Translations under genes and position numbers: made by a program
Origin: an uncultured Terrimonas sp.
Lineage (GTDB): Bacteria > Bacteroidota > Bacteroidia > Chitinophagales > Chitinophagaceae
Direction: 5' to 3'
DNA length: 5,198 bases
Assembly: GCA_946886925.1 (NCBI GenBank)
Contig: CAMPJQ010000240.1
Location: forward strand, 1-5,198
Shown here: in pieces, positions 1 to 5,198 of the stretch
Numbering within the stretch: position 1 is the stretch's first letter
Layout of the letters: each line of letters begins with the position of its first letter
The notes under the pieces: generated by a model
The model's database searches: none
What the model was told of the DNA's origin: nothing
What the model saw: the letters and a program-made list of their open reading frames with translations, nothing else

Positions 1-506
1 GTGGAGAAACAAGGCTGGGCATTTTTGACCAGAACGGTGAAGGAGAACGGGTAGGCGGCATTGTAGTAATGCGCTACGGTGAAAATGCAGCCCAAGTAAT
101 TGAGAACGTAAAAGCTAAAATGCAGGAAGTGGCAAAGGGGTTCCCACAGGGTGTAAAATTTGATATTGTTTATGACCGCGGTAAACTCATTCAACAATCT
201 ATTTCTTCTATCAAAGGAACGCTAATTGAGGAAATGATAGTGGTATCGCTTATCGTTATCATTTTCCTGTTTCACTGGCGCAGTGCCTTGAGTATTGTCA
301 TCCAAATTCCCATCACCATTGCCATCAGCTTCATTTTATTGAATGCTTTTGGTATTTCTTCCAACATTATGTCGCTAACCGGTATTGCACTCGCCATCGG
401 GGTTATTGTGGACAATGGCATTGTGATGAGTGAAAACGCCTACAAGCACCTGGCAGACCGCTATGCTCATTGGCAACAAGAACAAAAAAATAAAACTGAA
501 TTATGA
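1..506 (+). CDS. cusA: CusA-type Cu(I)/Ag(I) RND efflux pump, N-terminal piece (5' end outside window; ends at TGA before the pump is complete)
   Basis: This is the middle of an inner-membrane heavy-metal RND pump that exports Cu(I)/Ag(I) in exchange for protons. The frame is open from base 3 (codon phase set by bases 3-5) and gives 167 visible residues. They align without gaps to E. coli CusA from about residue 269 (recalled sequence), so roughly 268 residues lie upstream. Visible parts are the end of a periplasmic subdomain (NGEGERVGG, then VYDRGKLI), then TM2 (about residues 76-92), TM3 (97-115) and TM4 (121-143). TM4 carries VDNGIVMSENAYK, close to the HME4 (monovalent metal) signature; its Asp, at 411-413, matches the proton-relay D405. 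The frame runs into TGA 504-506 in the cytoplasmic TM4-TM5 loop, where a normal CusA would continue for about 600 residues. The remainder is in another frame from ATG 503. Either this is a split, coupled gene or a frameshifted one. Confidence 0.9.
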   Translation, partial: GETRLGIFDQNGEGERVGGIVVMRYGENAAQVIENVKAKMQEVAKGFPQGVKFDIVYDRGKLIQQSISSIKGTLIEEMIVVSLIVIIFLFHWRSALSIVIQIPITIAISFILLNAFGISSNIMSLTGIALAIGVIVDNGIVMSENAYKHLADRYAHWQQEQKNKTEL

Positions 507-540
507 TTTGGCGCAGGAAAAATAAAAAGATAAAAGAAAA
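483..540 (+). other. Frame break between the two CusA pieces (A-rich loop with ATGA stop/start overlap)
   Basis: The A-rich segment encodes the cytoplasmic loop between TM4 and TM5. The upstream frame ends at TGA 504-506; the downstream frame opens at ATG 503-505. The downstream frame has stops at TAA 491 and TGA 497, so a single indel could fuse the pieces only within about 500-506. Alternatively, removal of one A from A7 (484-490) and one from A5 (518-522) would give one open frame. Relative to recalled E. coli CusA no residues are missing across the break; the pieces together are about 20 residues longer. Whether this is natural fission, a mutation or base-calling error cannot be decided here. 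Confidence 0.75.
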
Positions 541-2437
541 TTGGATTACCGAAGAAGAGCGGCTTGCCATCATTGAAAAATCCAGCAAGCAGGTATCCAG
601 GGGTGTTTTCTTTGCTACCGTTATCATCATTACTTCTTTTCTTCCGGTGTTTTTGCTCACCGGCCAGGAAGGAAAAATGTTTCATCCCATAGCCTTTACC
701 AAAACATTTATTATGATGGTAGATGCTCTACTGGTACTCACACTGGCGCCGGTGCTGATTTCTTTTTTTATGAAAGGAAAATTCCGCCCCGACAGTGCCA
801 ATCCGGTAAATCGCTTTTTGGAACGAATTTATACCCCAATTATTCATTGGGTAATGAAATGGCGAAAAACCACACTTGCCATCAATATCCTGGCGCTGCT
901 TATTTCCATTCCTCTATTAAGAAGTCTGGGAACGGAGTTTATGCCGCCGCTCGACGAGCAAAGCATTTTGTTTATGCCCGTTACGCTGCCGGATGTTTCC
1001 AATTCCGAAATAAAAAGAATACTACAGGTGCAGGATAAAATCATCAAATCGGTACCTGAAGTAGAAAAGGTTTTGGGCAAGGCCGGCAGAGCCAATACGG
1101 CTACAGATAACTCACCTATCAGCATGATTGAAACCATTATTATGCTGAAACCGCATAAAGAATGGCGGGAAGGACTTACCAAGGCAGACATCATCAAAGA
1201 ACTCGATGCCAAACTGCAAATTCCCGGTGTGGTCAACGGCTGGACGCAGCCCATCATCAACCGTATTAATATGCTTTCCACCGGCATCCGTACCGATGTA
1301 GGCATTAAAGTATATGGACAAAGCCTCGATACTATTGTAGCAGTTTCCGAGCGGGTAAAAACAGCACTGGAAGGAACTGCCGGAGTAGCGGATTTGTATG
1401 TAGAGCCTATTACCGGCGGAAAATATCTTGCTATTGATGTTCGCCGTGCCGATTTAGCTCGCTATGGTTTGAGTGTGGACGATGTAAACCAAACGGTGGA
1501 AACGGCTTTGGGTGGTGCACCTATCGGACAAACGGTAGAAGGCAGACAACGTTTTGCCATTAATGTGCGGCTGGCGCAGGATTACAGAAACAGCGTAGAG
1601 AACATTAAACGGATACCGCTTCAACCTGCCGCTTTTGGCGAAGTGCCATTAAGTGCCGTAGCAGACATAAAGTTTGAAGATGGTCCACCGATGATTAATT
1701 CCGAAAACGCTTTACTGCGGGGTGCAGTGTTGTTTAACGTAAGAGACCGGGATTTGGGTAGCACGGTAAAAGAAGCAATGGAAAAGCTCAATCAACAAAA
1801 AGGAATTTTACCGGCTGGCTATTTTTTGGAATGGAGCGGACAATATGAAAATTTAATCAGAGGGCAGCAAACGCTCATGTGGATTGCTCCTATTGTGCTG
1901 GTAATTATTTTCTTCTCTTTATACTTCGCATTTCATTCCATTCGTGAAGCGTTCTTAAGCCTCATCACCGTCCCTTTTGCCCTCATCGGCGGTGCTTATA
2001 TTATTTACTTCTGGGGCGTCAATCTATCGGTGGCAGTTGCTGTTGGCTTTATTGCCTTATTTGGTATCGCCGTGGAAACCGGCATCGTGATGGTGATTTA
2101 CCTGAACGATGCCATGCAGCAATTAATCAAACTCAAAGGCAATTCCAGTGAAACGATTACCAAAAATGATCTACGTGAGTATGTAATTCAGGGTGCAGCA
2201 AAAAGGTTACGTCCCAAAATAATGACCGTTTGTGTTTCACTGTTTGGTCTCGTGCCGGTGCTATGGGCAACCGGTGTAGGAACCGATGTCATGAAGCCGG
2301 TGGTACTGCCCATGATTGGCGGTGTATTTACTTCGGCTATTCATATCCTGCTGGTAACGCCACTCATTTTTTTAATGGCAAAGGAATATGAATTACGAAA
2401 ATATGGAAAACTGGAGGTGTATGATGTTAAACATTAA
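503..2437 (+). CDS. cusA: CusA-type Cu(I)/Ag(I) RND efflux pump, C-terminal piece (TM5 to TM12)
   Basis: These 644 residues are the rest of the pump. The piece begins with a very basic stretch (RRKNKKIK), expected for a cytoplasmic start. Approximate order: TM5 (35-52), TM6 (65-90), TM7 (123-141), large periplasmic domain (142-455), TM8 (460-478), TM9 (484-502), TM10 (506-534), TM11 (572-590), TM12 (600-625). By alignment to recalled E. coli CusA, the substrate-binding methionines are all kept: M158 (M573), M208 (M623), M257 (M672), with E152, D202, E210 and R254 around them. Proton-relay residues E525 (E939) and K572 (K984) are also kept. This indicates a Cu(I)/Ag(I) rather than divalent-metal pump. 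The ATG at 503 overlaps the TGA of the preceding piece as ATGA and has no Shine-Dalgarno sequence. Expressed alone, this piece lacks TM1-TM4, so it needs the first piece to work. The 3' end overlaps the channel gene by 14 bp. Confidence 0.9.
   Translation: MIWRRKNKKIKENWITEEERLAIIEKSSKQVSRGVFFATVIIITSFLPVFLLTGQEGKMFHPIAFTKTFIMMVDALLVLTLAPVLISFFMKGKFRPDSANPVNRFLERIYTPIIHWVMKWRKTTLAINILALLISIPLLRSLGTEFMPPLDEQSILFMPVTLPDVSNSEIKRILQVQDKIIKSVPEVEKVLGKAGRANTATDNSPISMIETIIMLKPHKEWREGLTKADIIKELDAKLQIPGVVNGWTQPIINRINMLSTGIRTDVGIKVYGQSLDTIVAVSERVKTALEGTAGVADLYVEPITGGKYLAIDVRRADLARYGLSVDDVNQTVETALGGAPIGQTVEGRQRFAINVRLAQDYRNSVENIKRIPLQPAAFGEVPLSAVADIKFEDGPPMINSENALLRGAVLFNVRDRDLGSTVKEAMEKLNQQKGILPAGYFLEWSGQYENLIRGQQTLMWIAPIVLVIIFFSLYFAFHSIREAFLSLITVPFALIGGAYIIYFWGVNLSVAVAVGFIALFGIAVETGIVMVIYLNDAMQQLIKLKGNSSETITKNDLREYVIQGAAKRLRPKIMTVCVSLFGLVPVLWATGVGTDVMKPVVLPMIGGVFTSAIHILLVTPLIFLMAKEYELRKYGKLEVYDVKH
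2413..2417 (+). promoter_or_regulatory. Shine-Dalgarno GGAGG for the channel gene
   Basis: GGAGG lies inside the end of cusA, 6 nt before ATG 2424 and only 3 nt before ATG 2421. The spacing favours 2424 as the start and argues against the upstream in-frame ATG at 2388, which would add residues ahead of the signal peptide. It is the only clear Shine-Dalgarno motif at any of the four visible start codons; the starts at 503, 3652 and 4992 have none. Confidence 0.7.
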
Positions 2438-3674
2438 AAACTATATAGGGTTGGTCTTACTGTTTCCGGTTTGTGCCCTGGCACAACAAAACGAAGTATT
2501 AAGCCTGCCGGAAATCATACAAAAAATAGACAGCAATAATATCCTGCTCAAAACTTACGGATTAAGGGCTGAAGGCTATAAATACAGCGCTGATGCAGCC
2601 ACTGCCTGGATGCCGCCAATGGTTGGAGTAGGTACGTTTATGACACCTTATCCTTTTCAAAAAATAATGGATGACCGGGATAAAGGTTCTATAATGTTTC
2701 GTCTGGAACAGGAAATTCCGAACGGGAAAAAACTGCAGGCAAAGAAAAACTATATACAGTCACAGAGCAATATTGAAAACGCAAACCGTTCCGTTACATT
2801 GAATGATTTAAAGGCACAGGCAAAAACACAGTATTTCATCTGGCTGATAGCCCTGCAAAAAATCAACGTTATTCAGCAAAACGAAAAAGTGCTGGAGATG
2901 ATGAAGAAGATTGAAGAAGTACGGTATCCTTACAATCAGTCACAGTTAAGCACGATGTATAGAGCAGAAGCGGAAATACAAAAGAACCGCAATATGCGGC
3001 TCATGCCACAAGGCGATATCGCAAAGGCAAAAGCTTATCTTAATGCTTTAATGAACTGTCCAGGTAATACCGATTTTCGGATTGATACCACGTACGAACC
3101 CCGCTTTGTGGCGGCCGCTTTTTATGATACGGCAAATCTTTCTGCACAGCGAAAAGATGTGCTGCGGATGAATGAAAGCATTAACTCCATGCAGCTCAAT
3201 ATTGAAGCCATGAAGCTGGAACGAAAACCAACCTTTCGCATTCAGTTCGATCATATGTCGCCACTGTCTTCCATGATGCCACAGGCATACAGCGTAATGG
3301 GCATGGTGTCTATACCCATTGCTCCCTGGTCAAAAAAAATGTACCAGTCCGAGATCAAATCCATGCAGTCCAATATACAAGCGATGAAACAGGAACGCTC
3401 TGCCATGCTTCAGGAAACGCAAGGCATGTTGTATGGTATGCAGGCAGAAATACAAACGATGCAGCAACGCATAAAATCAATGGAAGAAAAAGTAATACCT
3501 GCCTTGCAAAAAACCTTTGATGCCAGTTTCATTACTTACCAGGAAAACAAGCTAGCGCTTACTGTGGTTCTCGACAATTGGGAAGCATTGAATATGATGC
3601 AGCTTGATGTGCTGGACGAAAAACAAAAATTATTTCAAATGATCGTTGATTATGAAAAGGAACTATTCAGGTAA
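2424..3674 (+). CDS. cusC: CusC-like TolC-family outer-membrane efflux channel protein, methionine-rich
   Basis: This is the outer-membrane and periplasmic duct of the tripartite pump; TolC-family proteins act as trimers. The product is 416 residues, normal for the family. Residues 1-20 form a signal peptide (basic start, hydrophobic IGLVLL, ALA before QQ). The Cys at 17 is not in a lipobox, so unlike E. coli CusC it is probably not lipidated. Family features are the EIPNGKKL motif (97-104) at the entry to a long helix, two long helical hairpins (about 105-210 and 245-365, rich in Gln, Glu, Lys and Ala), a KPTFRIQF strand entry (268-275), and a second strand pair before helix 306-355. Met is very abundant, 31 of 416, and falls at 7-residue spacing in the last long helices. 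The start at ATG 2424 is set by GGAGG and the signal peptide. It overlaps cusA by 14 bp and the adaptor gene by 23 bp. Assignment to the family is firm; the symbol rests on context. Confidence 0.88.
   Translation: MLNIKNYIGLVLLFPVCALAQQNEVLSLPEIIQKIDSNNILLKTYGLRAEGYKYSADAATAWMPPMVGVGTFMTPYPFQKIMDDRDKGSIMFRLEQEIPNGKKLQAKKNYIQSQSNIENANRSVTLNDLKAQAKTQYFIWLIALQKINVIQQNEKVLEMMKKIEEVRYPYNQSQLSTMYRAEAEIQKNRNMRLMPQGDIAKAKAYLNALMNCPGNTDFRIDTTYEPRFVAAAFYDTANLSAQRKDVLRMNESINSMQLNIEAMKLERKPTFRIQFDHMSPLSSMMPQAYSVMGMVSIPIAPWSKKMYQSEIKSMQSNIQAMKQERSAMLQETQGMLYGMQAEIQTMQQRIKSMEEKVIPALQKTFDASFITYQENKLALTVVLDNWEALNMMQLDVLDEKQKLFQMIVDYEKELFR
3180..3398 (+). repeat. Imperfect 45-bp in-frame direct repeat inside cusC (copies 3180-3224 and 3354-3398)
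   Basis: By hand alignment about 35 of 45 bases match between the two copies, which start 174 bp (58 codons) apart in the same frame. They encode closely similar helix segments, SMQLNIEAMKLER and SMQSNIQAMKQER. The TolC fold has internal twofold similarity, but the two copies here both lie in the second half, either side of a strand pair, so this is not the usual half-to-half repeat. A local duplication or convergence on a Met-heptad helix are both possible. Confidence 0.6.
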
Positions 3675-4995
3675 AACATTTATATCGTTGCTATTGGTGC
3701 TGTTGGTTTTTTCCTGCAAGGAAAAAACTGAAACAGCGACTACAACAGTAGCTACACATAACCACAGTGAAGCAACAAAATATACTTGTCCCATGCACCC
3801 GCAAATTGTGCAGGACCAGCCCGGCAAATGCCCCATCTGCGGCATGGATTTAGTACCCATGAGCAGTTCCAACGAACTGCATTTGGACAGTAGCTTGTTG
3901 CCCTTGCTGAAACCGGTGAATGAGCAAGTCGTTTCAAATATCAGTACCATTACCGCAGAGAGCGGAAGCCGCATTTTTTCTTTGCCGGTGCAGGGTATCG
4001 TTACCTATGACACCAGGCGTCAGGAAAGTATTTCCAGCCGTGTGGCAGGAAGAATTGAAAGAATGTATATCAAATACAATTACCAGCTGGTGAGCAAAGG
4101 ACAGCTAATTATGGAAATCTATTCACCTGACTTAGCAGCAGCACAACGAGAACTCATTTACATCAGCAGAAGCGATAATGATGCTTCACTGCTTCAAAGA
4201 GCAAAACAGCGATTGAGTTTATTGGGTATGCAACCGGCACAAATCAATCAAGTCCTTAAAACCGGAAAGCCTTTATACCGTGTGCCCGTTTACAGCACGG
4301 TCAGTGGTTATATCGTAGAAAAGAATGTAGCTGCCAGGGGGGCTTCTTCCGGTACTGCCATGCCTTCTCCATCTACATCATCCTCTGATGGTATGGGTCG
4401 CGGAATGGGAAGCGATGCTTCTGCGTCCAACACTACTGCAACCCAACAAGCCATCAACCCAACACCAGTGCTTATCCGGGAAGGGCAATATGTGGGTGCA
4501 GGCGAAACGGTTTTTACCCTTTACAAAAACAATAGCTTGGTAGCAGAATTTTCGTTTTCTCCTACACTGGCAGCAGAAGTAAAGCGGGGACAAAAGTTGG
4601 TGTATCATACCGTTGCCAATCCCAATGATATAAAAGCCGGCAGCATTGGCTTAATTATACCTACGCTAAAAAATGGCGAAAGCTTTACTGTGGCACGGGT
4701 GTACTTATCTGGTACTGATTTAAAGCCAGGGCAATTGCTTACTGCTAATATACCGATAGTAAAAAATGGTGCATACTGGCTGCCTCAAAATGCCGTGCTG
4801 CAACTGGGAACAAAAGCTGTGGTATTTAAAAAAGAGAACAATGTTTTTGTACCCAAACAGGTACAAACCGGCATTAAGGTAAATGGCATGATGGAAATAA
4901 AAGATTTTATTGGCGATTGGCAGATTGCCAAAAATGCCAGCTTCCTGGTAGATAACGAAAGTTTTATCAAACTAACATCAAGTAATTCAAAATGA
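3652..4995 (+). CDS. cusB: CusB-type periplasmic adaptor (membrane fusion) lipoprotein with N-terminal HMBD domain
   Basis: This adaptor joins CusA to CusC in the periplasm and presents Cu(I)/Ag(I) to the pump. The 447-residue product starts with a lipoprotein signal (MKRNYS, hydrophobic 10-20, lipobox VFSC with Cys22). A His-containing linker (THNH) leads to a heavy-metal-binding domain (44-70) with intact ligands: CPMH (46-49), CPICGM (60-65) and M70. Next come a barrel strand region (108-130), a lipoyl half (131-158), a helical hairpin starting SPDLAAAQREL (158-168), the second lipoyl half (about 212-226 and 274-292), and barrel and membrane-proximal domains to the end. A Ser/Gly/Met-rich insert of about 45 residues (228-273) interrupts the second lipoyl half. 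The start at ATG 3652 is chosen because TTG 3646 adds only two residues before the basic signal start. It overlaps cusC by 23 bp without a Shine-Dalgarno sequence, suggesting coupling, and ends in ATGA with the next gene. Confidence 0.9.
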   Translation: MKRNYSGKTFISLLLVLLVFSCKEKTETATTTVATHNHSEATKYTCPMHPQIVQDQPGKCPICGMDLVPMSSSNELHLDSSLLPLLKPVNEQVVSNISTITAESGSRIFSLPVQGIVTYDTRRQESISSRVAGRIERMYIKYNYQLVSKGQLIMEIYSPDLAAAQRELIYISRSDNDASLLQRAKQRLSLLGMQPAQINQVLKTGKPLYRVPVYSTVSGYIVEKNVAARGASSGTAMPSPSTSSSDGMGRGMGSDASASNTTATQQAINPTPVLIREGQYVGAGETVFTLYKNNSLVAEFSFSPTLAAEVKRGQKLVYHTVANPNDIKAGSIGLIIPTLKNGESFTVARVYLSGTDLKPGQLLTANIPIVKNGAYWLPQNAVLQLGTKAVVFKKENNVFVPKQVQTGIKVNGMMEIKDFIGDWQIAKNASFLVDNESFIKLTSSNSK

Positions 4996-5198
4996 AACAG
5001 AAAATAAAAATAGTGGCCGTCTTACTGCTGGCAGGACTTGTAGGCTTGTCTTCCTGTGGCAGTAAGGAAACCAAAACGCATACAGAAACGGCAAAAAAGC
5101 AAACCTATACCTGTCCCATGCACCCACAAATTGTAAGCGACAAACCAGGCACCGGCCCCATATGCGGAATGGATCAGGTGCCGTTTGATCAAACCAAT
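4992..5198 (+). CDS. HMBD-containing lipoprotein, N-terminal part (3' end outside window)
   Basis: Sixty-nine codons are visible before the window ends. The product begins with a lipoprotein signal (MKQKIK, hydrophobic 7-19, lipobox LSSC with Cys22), then a Lys/Thr-rich linker and an HMBD metal-binding domain at 39-64. That domain matches the adaptor's HMBD at 21 of 26 positions. CPMH (41-44), Cys58 and Met60 are present, but the first Cys of CPxC is Gly55, and the final Met of VPM is Phe65. The start ATG overlaps the adaptor's TGA as ATGA, so translation is probably coupled. What follows is unknown; HMBD lipoproteins of this kind can be short metal-binding proteins or carry a further domain such as DUF3347. 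A role as periplasmic metal carrier, replacing the absent CusF, is inference. Confidence 0.82.
   Translation, partial: MKQKIKIVAVLLLAGLVGLSSCGSKETKTHTETAKKQTYTCPMHPQIVSDKPGTGPICGMDQVPFDQTN

Noticed and set aside
484..491. Programmed -1 frameshift on the slippery run A-AAA-AAT joining the two CusA pieces
   Set aside because: The heptamer fits the slippery pattern, but a -1 shift there meets TAA at 491-493 at once, and the other alternative frame stops at 523. It cannot produce a fused pump.
844..1305. Antisense open frame within cusA, and other opposite-strand or out-of-frame openings across the window
   Set aside because: They lie wholly within conserved coding sequence, show no recognisable family, and are explained as shadows of the real genes.
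2388..2423. Longer start for the channel gene at ATG 2388
   Set aside because: It would put 12 polar residues before the signal peptide; GGAGG and the signal peptide both point to ATG 2424.
3646..3651. TTG 3646 as start of the adaptor
   Set aside because: It adds only two residues, and the ATG at 3652 gives a standard lipoprotein signal sequence.
3715..3735. Surface-export signal after the lipidated Cys of CusB (CKEK)
   Set aside because: Only loosely like the Bacteroidota lipoprotein export signal, and an adaptor must stay in the periplasm to join the pump and channel.
1..5198. CRISPR arrays, tRNA/rRNA, insertion sequences, attachment sites, terminators
   Set aside because: The window is continuously coding with overlapping genes; no array-like repeats, transposase, terminal inverted repeats or hairpin followed by a T run were seen.

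Overview
The window is a fully coding, single-strand stretch of a copper/silver efflux operon. It is most likely from a member of the Bacteroidota, plausibly Chitinophagales or Sphingobacteriales. This placement is inference from four things: the A-C-B gene order (RND pump, TolC-like channel, adaptor), the heavy-metal-binding domain built into the adaptor lipoprotein, mostly absent Shine-Dalgarno sequences, and moderate GC with A-rich linkers. Nothing in the window proves the genus.

Layout, all on the + strand: (1) 1-506, the middle part of a CusA-type RND pump, open at the left edge and ending in TGA; (2) 503-2437, the rest of the same pump in another frame, starting at an ATG that overlaps that TGA (ATGA); (3) 2424-3674, a CusC/TolC-family outer-membrane channel protein with a signal peptide and an exceptional number of methionines; (4) 3652-4995, a CusB-type membrane-fusion lipoprotein with an N-terminal HMBD metal-binding domain; (5) 4992 to the right edge, the start of a second HMBD lipoprotein whose metal site has lost one Cys. 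Every junction overlaps (4, 14, 23 and 4 bp). There is no intergenic space, so no promoter, terminator or RNA gene is visible, and the promoter must lie upstream of the window.

Together the genes specify a tripartite pump spanning inner membrane, periplasm and outer membrane. CusA uses the proton gradient to move Cu(I)/Ag(I), CusB bridges and senses metal, and CusC forms the exit duct. The small HMBD lipoprotein may hand metal to the pump in place of CusF, which is not seen here. The pump keeps the three-methionine substrate site (equivalents of E. coli M573, M623, M672) and the proton-relay residues (D405, E939, K984), so it looks selective for monovalent metal and catalytically intact.

The points most worth a second look are the clean splitting of CusA at a cytoplasmic loop with an ATGA overlap like the operon's true gene junctions, a heptad-spaced methionine stripe in the CusC tunnel helix, replacement of the outermost methionine pair of the CusA relay, and the degenerate second HMBD. 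I see no wholly new system. This is a known type of efflux operon with unusual details.
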